Source: Symbiodinium natans (Eukaryota > Sar > Dinophyceae > Suessiales > Symbiodiniaceae). From it: a stretch of DNA of 64,000 nucleotides. The stretch covers positions 398,856 to 462,855 of the forward strand of contig CAJNDS010002274.1 in assembly GCA_905221605.1 (NCBI GenBank), in the 5' to 3' direction. A program made the translations under genes and the position numbers. Shown here one piece after another: positions 33,169 through 43,312 of the stretch; the first letter of the stretch is position 1, and each line of letters begins with the position of its first letter. Under the pieces are notes generated by a model. The model searched no databases, had not been told where the DNA came from, and worked only from the letters and a program-made list of their open reading frames with translations.

Positions 33169-34244
33169 ATGGCCGTCGCCAAGATTTTGGCAGCAGCCAA
33201 CCCGTTTGCTCGTTTGGAGCTGGAGCCCGAGGCAGTGGACGTGGCAGTGGTGCGGAGCCATTACCGGCGACTGGCCCTGGCAGTGCATCCTGACAAATGC
33301 AAGGAGTTGGCAAAGAAAGGGCAAGTAGAGCTACAGAACGATTTTGTAAGTGAGTAAATTATTGAAACGTGCATTTAGGTGGTGACCCATGTTGAGAAGG
33401 ACATGATTTTCCGGTCTGATTGCAGGAGCCGCAGGCCAAGGAGGCATTCCAGGCCCTCAGCGAAGCCTTCGAGAAGCTGTCATCGACGGTGGGCCAGGCG
33501 CAGTGCCTCAGAGAGGCGGGGTTGCAGGCCAAAGCAGCCAAGGCAGCCAAAGTAAGCAGGGCAGCGAGGGCGCCGGGCGCACCGGGCCCGATGGGGGGAC
33601 CCCCCACCGACGAGGAGCGGAAGGCGCGCTGGTGGGACACCAAGACTTGGGAGGAGTTCGAGGAGCGTTTGCGGCACCGCGAGCGTGCCGAGGCGGCCCT
33701 GCGCCTGCGCTACGAGGGCGGTCTGCGCCTTCGCTTCAGCACGCGGAAGATGCGGGAGCACGTCCGGGCGGCCGAGCGTTCGGTAGAGCACCTGGATCGG
33801 AACGCTGGGATGACGGAGAGCCCGCTTTGGCCGCCAGAGTCCACACAGGCGGCACGGGAAGTGGAGGAGGAGGTGGCCAAGGCCCGGCAGACCGAACCCT
33901 GGCCGGGCGCAGCCAACGAGCTACTCCCCAATTACAACGAGCGCCTTGAGCTCAATGACCCAGCCCTCGCTCTCCAGAGGCTCCTGGAGCTCCTTACGCA
34001 CCTCCGTGCTGTGCACCGCTACTGCCTCTTTTGCGGGTGCACCTATGATTCGGCCAAGGATATGGATGAACATTGCCCGGGCATCACCGAAGAGGAGCAC
34101 GAGGAAGAGAACATCCCAGCCCGTGATGCTGAGGAGAAGGAGGCTGGTGAGGCTGGCGAGGACCCGCTCGAGGCCTACATGGCCTCGATCGATGCAGAGG
34201 CCGAGCAGCAGCGACAGAAGGGCAAGCGCAAGAAGAGGCCTTGA
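33169..34244 (+). CDS. J-domain protein with C-terminal DUF4187 Cys/His module
   Basis: Two exons, 331 residues. I start at 33169 (CCCATGG context, just before the J-domain); an in-frame ATG at 33031 would add 46 residues. Exon 1 (33169-33345) encodes NPFARLELE, SHYRRLALAVHPDKC with the HPD motif; a GT-AG intron with a textbook GTAAGT donor (33346-33425, phase 0) follows; exon 2 (33426-34244) completes the J-domain with AKEAFQALSEAFEKL. A long charged helical middle follows (WWDTKTWEEFEERLRHRERA). The end matches DUF4187: LLELLTHLRAVHRYCLFCGC, then a Tyr-Asp, then DEHCPGITEEEH. The protein finishes with an acidic stretch and a KGKRKKRP basic tail that could act as a nuclear signal. In human GPATCH11 DUF4187 accompanies a G-patch; here the partner is a J-domain, suggesting an Hsp70 co-chaperone acting on RNA-processing complexes (inference). 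An alternative GA donor at 33304 would shorten the J-domain loop. Confidence 0.87.
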
Positions 34245-35029
34245 ACTGACAAAAGACCAAGAGAGGTGCACTCAGCATGCCATCGTCTAAGTCTGTCTTG
34301 CTATTTTCGACATCTCCTGTCTTTCGCTGCGCCGAACGTCAACCCCGCAGGGCGCGACGGCTCAACAGCTCAGGACTCTGATATGTGGACAGGCATGGAA
34401 GGCCTCAAGACTGCAGACTCAAAGAAGGGCTTCAGAGGAGTAGCTCCGTAGCTATTGTTTTCGGGCGCAGCCAACAATTTGCACCAGCATTCTAAACAGC
34501 ATCGCGATGGTGCGCTGGGCCTTTCTGCTTGCCTGGGTCGCTTGCCCCGTCGCAGCAGACTGGGCACGCCTGAGTAGATGTGCAATGCGAGCTTTGTCTG
34601 GGCATGTTGGGGATCGTCACAATAGGTTATTGTAGATGAATGTGAATCTTCATCTCGGAGGATCTCGGAATCGTGCGAAACCCTGAAAGCAAAGAAACAA
34701 ACTCATGCTCGTACTCTCAAGCTAATAGCCCTAAGCTTTAGCTGTGCACGGCACCATGACACCATGAACGCTTATCAAACAACTTCCTAGGAAGGCCTCA
34801 CGGCTGATACTGCCTCCTTCCCCGCTCCGGCCAGGGTCCAACTTCTGCCTAGGGGCGGGTATGTGAGGTTGTTGGGGTGCTCTTTGGGTGTGGGGGCTCG
34901 GGGACCAGGAAAATTCTCCGATGTTGATTTTGGGAGGCTTTACAAATCTGACGGTGGCGCGACATGACTTGTTGTCTGCTGGTTTGGAGGATATCTGCGG
35001 AGACAAAGCTTCAGTTTTGCTTACGGCAG
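34245..35029. other. No recognisable gene; possible 5' exons of the histidine phosphatase
   Basis: No conserved coding text. The pyrimidine-containing run ending TTACGGCAG at 35029 is the inferred acceptor for the RHGER exon, so an upstream start exon should exist in this interval or the preceding one. Confidence 0.45.
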
Positions 35030-36557
35030 GCACTCCTGAACTTGATACGTCATGGTGAGCGTTATGCCGACAAGTCCATCACCTTCTTGGCCCCAGCTGG
35101 CAAAGACCGGGCACAATACATTGCGCGTTGCGCCAGCGAACCTCGGCTTCGTTGAGTCGTCCATTAAGTATGAGGAATCTTTTGGGAATAGAAGGTAGGT
35201 TAGTTATCATGGGCTAATTTGAGGTATAGTTGCAGTAGAAAGCCAAATATCGAGCTCGCTTTTGCTGAGGGCCAGGCGCCCACCCTGGCCTTCCCGCGTG
35301 GTCCACCCTCGGCCCTGCTGGCGGGGAGGCGCCAGCAACTCGTGGGCCACAACTCCACACGGCCTGCTGAGACCCTGCAACCCTTGGCTAGGACACCCGG
35401 CAGAGATTTAGACAAAGTGTGAAAGGCACGCGCGCATGCGCGCACGCTTCCACCCACACACACACACACCCACGCATCGCGTGCTGTACGCACTTGTACC
35501 TGATGGCATTCGAGACATGCTGAAAGTGAAATCGCTGCCTTGTGCGACGACATTCACGGGTTTGAACTGGTGGGGTGGGAAGGCGGCTGCAGCGAACAAT
35601 GCCAGTCGAACATCCTTTAATATCTTAGGTGGACTCCAGCAACAATGAGCTCAGAGAAATGCAGCGGCGACCTGCGAAATTCTTCTTATATGAACTTGCG
35701 CTTGTTTGGTACAGACTGTCGTAGAGTCAGCTCTCAATTTTGTCACGACAGAACTATGCCCGAAGCTTTGGGGGATCACGGCCGTTCGGACCATGTCTGT
35801 GGGTGGAAGAGGTATCCTTGGAGCAACCTGTGGCAGACTTGGCGTACTGTCAGTGCTCGAGCCCAGGAAGTCTGGAATCCGACTGGACAACGACGTAGCT
35901 TGGCCCGGGAGACATGAGACATGTGCAGTGCAGCAGGCTGTGGGTTGTGATGTCGTTGGCGAGTCGTTGGCTCAGGTGCATTTCAAAGATGTGCCTGGCT
36001 TTGTCAGTTACTTGCACAAACTGCCCAGTGGAAGCACCGTTCTCGTCGCATGGGAGCACAAGATGATTGGCCAGCTGGCCCGAGCTATTGACCCACAGGG
36101 CTTGGCACCGGAAAAGTACCCAGACCATTGCAAGTCGGAGTGGACGGAGCCAGAGTACACGGAGGGTGCTTGCTATGATGTGATCTGGCAGTTCGTGTTG
36201 CATCGTGCCCATGCGTCAGAGAGCTGGGAGGCCAAGGGCTTCTCCCATCTGCACATGGGTTTTGGAGGCCGCGATTCCTCCTGCACGGAAGCCTTCCAGC
36301 CCTTCTCCAATCCCACCAGCTGGCTTGGAAGTTCCGAAACTTCCGAAACTTCCAGCACGAGGCTCATCGACAACACTGACAGCACCACCGGCGCATTGCT
36401 TATGTTGGTCAGCTTTGGCTCCCTCCTCTTCCTCGCTGTCGGGCGTCTTGGCCTCCTCCACCAATCTCTTCGCCCAGGTTCAGAGCGCGGTTTCGGGAAA
36501 ACAGGGACTGAGCCGCTCCTCGACACCCCGGCGGAGAACTACGTCACGGTGTTTTGA
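35030..36557 (+). CDS. Histidine phosphatase (phosphoglycerate-mutase-like) with C-terminal membrane anchor
   Basis: Histidine phosphatase superfamily, three visible exons. Exon 1 (35030 to about 35137) reads ALLNLIRHGERYADKS with the catalytic RHG motif, then LAPAGKDRAQYIARCAS. Exon 2 (35270-35416) reads LAFPRGPPSALLAGRRQQ and STRPAETLQPLA, the segment that carries the conserved Arg in this family. Exon 3 (35976-36557) reads VPGFVSYLHKL, GSTVLVAWEHKMIG, whose His is the expected second catalytic histidine, then YDVIWQF. The tail contains a Ser/Thr-rich spacer and a hydrophobic segment GALLMLVSFGSLLFLAVG near 36389-36442, followed by a basic end: a likely membrane anchor. Intron 35417-35975 is GT-AG and holds a CA repeat and an alternating GCGCATGCGCGC; intron 1 most simply uses a GA donor at 35138 and ends at 35269. 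The 5' exon with the start codon was not found. Substrate unknown. Confidence 0.72.
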
Positions 36558-37276
36558 GTTGGTGAATTTGGGCTTCTCGGGTACAGTCGGCAGAGCCCTT
36601 GTCGTCTCTTCGGATCTCGCCCCTTCAGCTGGTTAGTTCAGACCTCGGACCTTCTAAAGAAGGATCCCTTTGCAACAAGTGCCTTGCAGGGAAGGCTTAG
36701 GAGGCCCCTGTACAGTGTAAAACGCAAAAATCTTCTGCCTCTGGCTGGTGCCGCTTGACTGAAAAATCAGGAAGTCGGTGCCGCCGCTCTGCCTTTGATT
36801 CAGAGGCTTATGCTGCCGAGCAACTGCATTTCTTGCTTTTGCCACCAGCGTTGTTAGTCTGAAGTAGTTACTTGTTGATATCACTTGAAATCCATGCAAC
36901 TGCTGGAAGTGCATAGCTCGCCCTGCATTTGTTGCGATCTTGTATGGTTGACAGTTGAAGGACTTAACAGCTAAGGCAAGGGCCACGGCTGCAGCAATCT
37001 CAGCGCCCGTCCCTTGCGCGACTCCGGAAAGAAAGCAGCGCGTGCATTCAGGATTGGCTAGGCCAAGAACATGAAAGGCGCTTTTCACTTTTCCAGGGGC
37101 TTTCCGAGTGTTCAGTTTGTCGGGCTTCTCCAGTGGCCGCATTCTTCTACCTCGGAGAGTCGTTCCAGTCAGCAGTCGCTCAGTTGATGCCCAATGTCCA
37201 GCTGCACTTGCAGCGACACAAGCTGCCACTTGTGTACTTCCCACTAAGCCTATAGCCTATAGTGCCTGGACGCGCC
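36558..37276. other. Intergenic; no recognisable gene
   Basis: The 196-codon minus-strand frame at 36654-37244 lacks any recognisable motif and opposes all neighbouring genes; I regard it as a chance frame. Confidence 0.45.
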
Positions 37277-38881
37277 ATGGGTTGCGGCGCATCTTCCGCA
37301 ACATCAGTCTGCTATGTCCATCCGAGCTGGACCTCATCTGGGTCTACCAAAGTGCCGGCGCTTGACCAGGGGGGACATGTGAACTGCCTCATTATTGGTG
37401 CCGGGTTTTCGGGCCTGTCTTGTGCCAACGAGATCTGCAAACACAACAAAGGGCTGTCGGTCCACATCCTGGAAGCATCTGACCGGATTGGAGGCCGATG
37501 CGTCACGGACAAGGATGGGGTAGACCTCGGCGGGCAGTACGTGGGCTACAAGCAGCACCACGTGCTCCGACTTGCGGAGGAGATGGGGACCACGGCATTC
37601 AAGATCTACAAAGAGGGCGAGGCCCGGTTTATGTTTGGCGGCCCCAGCCAGGCGTGGGATGACGACCTGCCGCCTTTGCCTGGACAGGGCCAGCAGTACG
37701 TGCAGAGGCTGTACACCGAGTTGGACAAGCTTGCGAAGAGCATCAACTTTGAAGAGCCCGAGCAGACGAAGATGGAGGCCCTGGACAAGACCACCTTCCG
37801 TGACTGGTGCCAGCAGGTGTGCCCAGGAATGGACCGTGATGCGGTGAACGCCCGCAACGTACTGGAGAACATGTTCGAGGGGGGTGCCTGTGCAGACGCC
37901 TCGCAGTTCTCCGTTCTGGGAGTGGCGTATCAGGTACACTCGGAAGGCGGGCTGAGAGCCATGATGTCAGGGGGGATCGAGGACCACAAGATTGCAGGTG
38001 GAATGGGTGGACTCTGCGAGAGGCTGTGGAAGAGCCTGCCTTCTGACCTTGTCTCGCTGAAGTCCCCCGTGAAGTGCATCGACTACACAGACACTGGCAG
38101 CAAGGGTCCGGTCAAGATCACCTACCAGCGGGCTGACGGCAGCACGGCCAGCGTGACCGCCGACTACGTCGTGCTGAGCACACCGCCGAATCAGACGTTG
38201 AAGATCGAGTTCCAGCCACCACTGCCGCAGATGAAGGCAGAGGGCTGGTCCCAGTGGCCGATGGGGCAGGTGATCAAGACCGTGGTCCAGTACAAGACAC
38301 CATGGTGGCGCAACAAGGGCCTCAGCGGAGAGGCCTCCTGCGATGTAGGCCCTGTCACGAACTCCATGGACGACAACATCGCTAGCGACACCCTGCCGGC
38401 ACTGCTGGGGTTCATCCCCGGGCGCCTGGCGCTGCAATGGGGCCAGGCGACCTCTGAGGAGCGCAAGAATGCCGTGCTGCAGCAGTACGCGCAGATGTAC
38501 GGGGACCAGAGGGCGATCACGGAGTGTGTGTGCTACAAGGAGAAGAACTGGGCGGACGAGCCGTACATTGGCGGCGGCTACGGCTGCGTAGCGCTGCCCG
38601 GCGCCACAGTCAAGTACCCGTTCGATCAGCTGTTTGCCCCGATCGCCGATGAGAAGATCCGCTTTGCGGGCAGTGACTCCAGTGACCACATGGGCGGGTA
38701 TGTGGATGGAGCGATCAAGGCGGGGGAGCGTGAGGGACGGAATGTGCTGGTGTGCCAAGGCCTGCTCCCGAAGTCTGAGTACAACAACTACAAGGACCCT
38801 GGCTCCTCCAAGCTGATCAAGAAGAGCATCTTCAAACCCGGCTTGGAATCCATTGCAGCGCTCCTCTGGGAATATCTATGA
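37277..38881 (+). CDS. Flavin-containing amine oxidase, lipidation-type N-terminus
   Basis: Intronless, 534 residues. I take ATG 37277 (context GCGCCATGG); the open frame extends 15 bases upstream without a better start. N-terminus MGCGASS fits N-myristoylation at Gly2 with palmitoylation at Cys3. The FAD-binding Rossmann start VNCLIIGAGFSGLSCANEI lies at 35-53 with GxGxxG at 41-46, followed by ILEASDRIGGR (acidic Glu66 for ribose) and DLGGQYVG. Near the C-terminus, FAGSDSSDHMGGYVDGAI (about 462-480) with AGEREG is the second FAD-contacting motif of monoamine/polyamine oxidases. Reaction: FAD-dependent oxidative deamination of an amine, producing an aldehyde or ketone, ammonia or amine, and hydrogen peroxide. 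Substrate cannot be told from sequence. Very high third-position GC suggests strong expression. A lysine for water activation is expected but I did not assign it. Confidence 0.93.
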   Translation: MGCGASSATSVCYVHPSWTSSGSTKVPALDQGGHVNCLIIGAGFSGLSCANEICKHNKGLSVHILEASDRIGGRCVTDKDGVDLGGQYVGYKQHHVLRLAEEMGTTAFKIYKEGEARFMFGGPSQAWDDDLPPLPGQGQQYVQRLYTELDKLAKSINFEEPEQTKMEALDKTTFRDWCQQVCPGMDRDAVNARNVLENMFEGGACADASQFSVLGVAYQVHSEGGLRAMMSGGIEDHKIAGGMGGLCERLWKSLPSDLVSLKSPVKCIDYTDTGSKGPVKITYQRADGSTASVTADYVVLSTPPNQTLKIEFQPPLPQMKAEGWSQWPMGQVIKTVVQYKTPWWRNKGLSGEASCDVGPVTNSMDDNIASDTLPALLGFIPGRLALQWGQATSEERKNAVLQQYAQMYGDQRAITECVCYKEKNWADEPYIGGGYGCVALPGATVKYPFDQLFAPIADEKIRFAGSDSSDHMGGYVDGAIKAGEREGRNVLVCQGLLPKSEYNNYKDPGSSKLIKKSIFKPGLESIAALLWEYL

Positions 38882-39741
38882 GTCGCAGAGAACGCTCAAC
38901 GTCCGCATGTCACTGCACCACCGATGTAATTCATGACTTGCACTCTTGCGTGCAGGAGTTTTGTGTGTAGGACCGTAGGAGTCTTGTGCAGCTTTTCCTT
39001 CTCGAGCTCCAAAGCCACTTGTGGTGAACACTCCCCCCCCCGGTGGGAAGCGAGAGGTATCTGCTCGCACCCACCCAGACCAGAACTTCTCCGCGAAAGC
39101 GGACGAAAGCGTGTCACAGAACGGGTGGTGCAGCTAGACTTGGTTTGCAGTGCGACAGGCAATCTGCTTTGTTTAGTACTTTCGGTTTCGCCCTCGCAAA
39201 CACTCAAAATGCTGCCTTAAATCGATCACAGGAGACAGTCGGGAGACATACAACCCGAAGCAGAAGATCCAAACCCCACGAACGCATATAGCTAAGTATC
39301 ACCACTCGTTCCCTTGAGCCCGGACAGCACCTGAAATACCAACTGATGGTAGCGAAGCATCACTACCTTTTCCTTTCCAGAATTTTCTTCAACAACCCCA
39401 ATTCTACATCGTGTAGCGAAGCATCACGAAACTCCCCAAGATAGGTTGAAACCTAACGCAGTGTAACGTAGTGTCAGTATTCCTCCGTTTCTACAAAGTG
39501 ACAGAACTGACAAACGGAAGTGTCCCGGTACGTCGGCCGGATAGCCAACTCTTGTTGCCCCACTTGCCTTTCCGGAAGAGCTGGTTGATTTTGCCTCCCT
39601 CACTTGCTCGTGCCCACTTGCCCTATTTTGGACCTCTTCGTGTTCGGAAGGCTACACGGTATAGGTAGGGCAAGCGAGGCCACTTTGCACACTGGGCTAA
39701 CTATGCGAACCAAAGTCCCCCCCCTCGTCTGCCCTCTATAT
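38882..39741. other. Intergenic; no recognisable gene
   Basis: Only short frames. The string GTAGCGAAGCATCAC occurs twice, near 39349 and 39414, marking a small local duplication just before the large array. Confidence 0.5.
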
Positions 39742-42094
39742 CACGACCTGTGTCTTTCGTGAGACAAGGCAAGGCCCCAGCCTGTGTGTCAAGCCCGGTG
39801 TCTTTCGTGGGTCCACATGGCAAGGCCCCAGACTGTATGTCACGCCCTGTGTCTTTCGTGGGTCTACATGGCAAGGTCCCGACTGTATGTCACGCCCGCC
39901 TGTGTGTCAAGCCTGGTGTCTTTCGTGGGTCCACATGGCAAGGCCCCAGACTGTATGTCACGCCCTGCGTCTTTCGTGGGTCTACATGGCAAGGCCCCAG
40001 ACTGTATGTCACGCCCGCGTGTGTGTCAAGCCCGGTGTCTTTCGTGGGTCCACATGGCAAGGCCCCAGACTGTGTGTCAAGCCCGGTGTCTTTCGTGGGT
40101 CTACATGGCAAGGCCCCAGACTGTATGTCACGCCCGCCTGTGTGTCAAGCCCGGTGTCTTTCGTGGGTCCACATGGCAAGGCCCCAGACTGTATGTCACG
40201 CCCTGTGTCTTTCGTGGGTCTACATGGCAAGGCCCCAGACTGTATGTCACGCCCGCCTGTGTGTCAAGCCCGGTGTCTTTCGTGGGTCCACATGGCAAGG
40301 CCCCAGACTGTATGTCACGCCCTGTGTCTTTCGTGGGTCTACATGGCAAGGCCCCAGACTGTATGTCACGCCCGCGTGTGTGTGTCAAGCCCGGTGTCTT
40401 TCGTGGGTCCACATGGCAAGGCCCCAGACTGTATGTCACGCCCTGTGTCTTTCGTGGGTCTACATGGCAAGGCCCCAGACTGTACGTCACGCCCGGTGTC
40501 TTTCGTGGGTCCACATGGCAAGGCCCCAGCCTGTGTGTCAAGCCCGGTGTCTTTCGTGGGTCTACATGGCAAGGCCCCAGACTGTATGTCACGCCCGCCT
40601 GTGTGTCAAGCCCGGTGTCTTTCGTGGGTCCACATGGCAAGGCCCCAGACTGTATGTCACGCCCTGTGTCTTTCGTGGGTCTACATGGCAAGGCCCCAGA
40701 CTGTATGTCACGCCCGCCTGTGTGTCAAGCCCGGTGTCTTTCGTGGGTCCACATGGCAAGGCCCCAGACTGTATGTCACGCCCTGTGTCTTTCGTGGGTC
40801 TACATGGCAAGGCCCCAGACTGTATGTCACGCCCGCGTGTGTGTGTCAAGCCCGGTGTCTTTCGTGGGTCCACATGGCAAGGCCCCAGACTGTATGTCAC
40901 GCCCTGTGTCTTTCGTGGGTCTACATGGCAAGGCCCAGACTGTACGTCACGCCCGCTTGTGTGTCAAGCCCGGTGTCTTTCGTGGGTCCACATGGCAAGG
41001 CCCCAGACTGTATGTCACGCCCTGTGTCTTTCGTGGGTCTACATGGCAAGGCCCCAGACTGTATGTCACGCCCGCCTGTGTGTCAAGCCCGGTGTCTTTC
41101 GTGGGTCCACATGGCAAGGCCTGTGTCTTTCGTGGGTCCACATGGCAAGGCCCCAGACTGTATGTCACACCCTGTGTCTTTCGTGGGTCCACATGGCAAA
41201 GGCCCCATACTGCATGTCACGACCTGTGTCTTTCGTGGGTCCACATGGCAAGGCCTCTGCCTGTATGTCATGCCCTGTGTCTTTCGTGGGTCCACATGGC
41301 AAGGCCCCAGCCTTTATGTCACGCTTGTGTCTTTCGTGAGTCCACATGGCAAAACCCCAGCCGGTATGTCACGCCCTGTGTGTTTCGTGGGTCCACATTG
41401 CAAGGCCCCAGCCTGTATGTCACGCCCTGTGTCTTTCGTGGGTCCACATGGCAAGGCCCCAGACTGCATGTCACGCCCTGTGTGTGTCGTGGGTCTACAT
41501 GGCAAGGCCCCAGCCTGTATGTCACGCCCTGTGTCTTTCGTGGGTCCACATGGCAAGGCCCCAGCCTGTATGGCACTTTCGCGTCCACATGGCAAGGCCC
41601 CAGACTGTATGTCACGCCCTGTGTTTTTCGTGGGTCCACATGGCAGGCCCCAGCCTGTATGTCACGCCCTGTGTCTTTCGTGGGTCTAGGCCCCAGATAG
41701 TATGTCACGCCCTGTGTCTTTCGTGGGTCCACATGGCAAGGCCCCAGCCTGTATGTCACGCCCTGTGTCTTTCGTGGGTCCCCATGGCAAAGGCCCCAGC
41801 CTACATGTCACGCCCTGTGTCTTTCGTGGGTCCACATGGCAAGGCCCCAGCCTGTATGTCAGACCCTGTGTCTTTCGTGGGTCCACATGGCAAGGCCCCA
41901 GCCTGTATGTCACGCCCTGTGTCTTTCGTGGGTCCACATGGCAAAGGCCCCAGCCTGTATGTCACGCCCTGTGTCTTTCGTGGGTCCACATGGCAAGCCC
42001 CAGCCTGTGTGTGGGTCCACATGGCAAGCCCCAGCCTGTATGTGGGTCCACATGGCAAGGCCCCAGCCTCTATGTCACGCTCTGTGTCTTTCGA
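39742..42094. repeat. 51/68-bp tandem array open in several reading frames
   Basis: About 40 monomers based on GTCACGCCCTGTGTCTTTCG, TGGGTCYACATGGCAAGGCC and CCAGACTGTAT. Short (51 bp) and long (68 bp, extra GCCTGTGTGTCAAGCCC-type 17 bp) monomers alternate from 39.8 to 41.1 kb as a 119-bp dimer; for example GCCCGCCTGT recurs at 40132 and 40251. Long monomers carry GGGTCCACATGG and short ones GGGTCTACATGG, so the two forms have separate histories. From 41.1 kb the array changes to single 51-52-bp monomers with more variation. All three forward frames are open for 529 to 638 codons and minus frames are also long, which follows from a stop-free unit of 51 bp. I do not regard these as proteins. 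Confidence 0.95.
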
Positions 42095-42614
42095 GAAAAG
42101 GTGTAGGAAGGCTTGGACTGAGTTCTTCATGTTTGGGAAGTGTGTCCTCCGTCAGTCCACTAGAGGCCAACGCCCCGCCCAGTCCTATCGCTTCACTCAA
42201 TCTCTCTTGTTGAGGTGGAAAGCAGGGGATCGTTGTGGTCTCTGGTTGGAGGCGGTTGCTGCTGCGGCACGCCGCAGTGGTCGTCCTAGCGGCGGTAGAC
42301 GTCCTGATAACCAGCTTCACAAGGAAATTGAAAGACTGGTTTCTTTAGGGCGTACTAGCGAAGCTGCTCATCAATTAGTTGCTCCGGGCTTAGCTGCTGA
42401 TACGCCGATGGTTCGTAGCAAGCTCTTGGCCAAGTTCCCGACACGGCAGGAACCACCGATAGATTTTCAGGGAATAACGCCGCCGCCTGACATTTCCATT
42501 GATGGCGTGTACCAGGCCCTCAACTCTATGAAACGAGGGGCTGGACCGGGGCCAGATGGTATCCGGGCCGATTTTCTGAGGGAGTTGATGGGTCATGAAG
42601 GCTCTTGTGAATAA
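42095..42614 (+). pseudogene. Truncated LINE-type reverse transcriptase fragment
   Basis: The frame that runs through the array continues into non-repetitive text: KAWTEFFMFGKCVLRQSTRG, ending with KLLAKFPTRQEPP, ISIDGVYQALNSMKRGAGPG and PDGIRADFLRELMG. The last is the entry motif of non-LTR reverse transcriptases (xxxKAxGPDGI). A TAA follows at 42612, before any palm motif, so the catalytic core is missing. It belongs to a family different from the LINE at 58.9-64 kb, whose equivalent motif reads HKAPGPDDW. Whether the upstream tandem array is part of the same element is unknown. Confidence 0.7.
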
Positions 42615-42666
42615 GCAGGATTTGCTTTAGTGTCCCACTCAAATAATGCTTCCTCACAGAACGAAG

Positions 42667-42784
42667 AGACATTTTTTGACACGGTCTTTTCGCACAACGG
42701 TGCAAAAAGAGGGTGGTTTAAGTAAATTGAGATGTTTATCCCTTTGTTGGACTAGACATTTTTTGACACGGTCTTTTCGCACAA
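42667..42784. repeat. 31-bp direct repeat pair
   Basis: AGACATTTTTTGACACGGTC followed by TTTTCGCACAA occurs at 42667-42697 and 42754-42784, 87 bp apart, just downstream of the RT fragment. Confidence 0.9.
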
Positions 42785-43049
42785 GGACCAAAAGCCTTTT
42801 GTGTCTCGGAAGGGCGGGAGACCACTAGCAAGTGCCCCAGAACGATGAGGGGGGACTCAGAGGGCTTCCGCAAGGGTTCCTTGGAATTTGTTTTCTCCCA
42901 CCGCGCTTTCCAAGGAACGCCCTTCCTAGGAGCGACAAAGGAACCTGTTGGCTGTAGTTTCGAAGCCAAAAACCCTGCATTTCGCATGAACCCGACCCGC
43001 CCAAGGAACATAGCACTACAGGGAACACACGGCACTCTTTGCATCCTAA

Positions 43050-43080
43050 GGGTTTAGGGTTTAGGGTAACCCTAAACCCT
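43050..43080. repeat. Head-to-head interstitial telomere repeats
   Basis: GGGTTTAGGGTTTAGGG runs directly into AACCCTAAACCCT, so TTTAGGG-type units meet in opposite orientation with a single T between them. TTTAGGG is the telomere unit reported for dinoflagellates and plants. Confidence 0.88.
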
Positions 43081-43149
43081 ATGGGGTTTAAGTCTCTTTT
43101 TATAAGACTTTAGGGCACGGGCAACTAGTTGAAATTTCGAAAAACCTGA

Positions 43150-43312
43150 AATTAAGACACGGTTTTCAATACTAAGACGAAAGTAAGACAAACTTGGAGT
43201 TTTCGCGCAAAAGCAGCCGTAGGGTTTTTCGTATGTCCCCTCCCTTAGTTTCCAAAAACGGTTCTTAATTTCGTCTTACTTTCGTCTTAGTTTTCTAAAC
43301 CGTGTCTTAATT
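43150..43312. repeat. Inverted repeat, 40-bp arms
   Basis: The arm at 43150-43189 (AATTAAGACACGGTTTTCAA, then ACTAAGACGAAAGTAAGAC) is nearly the reverse complement of 43273-43312. Between them is an 83-bp spacer. A third partial arm copy (CGTCTTACTTTCGTCTTAG) follows at 43356-43374. The size suits a small fold-back or MITE-like element. Confidence 0.85.

Noticed and set aside
36654-37244. 196-codon minus-strand ORF
   Set aside because: No motif, opposite to all neighbouring genes, and composition compatible with chance in GC-rich DNA.
39742-42094. Large ORFs of 529-638 codons as a repeat protein gene
   Set aside because: All three forward frames and several reverse frames are open at once because the 51-bp unit lacks stops; there is no start context or preferred frame.
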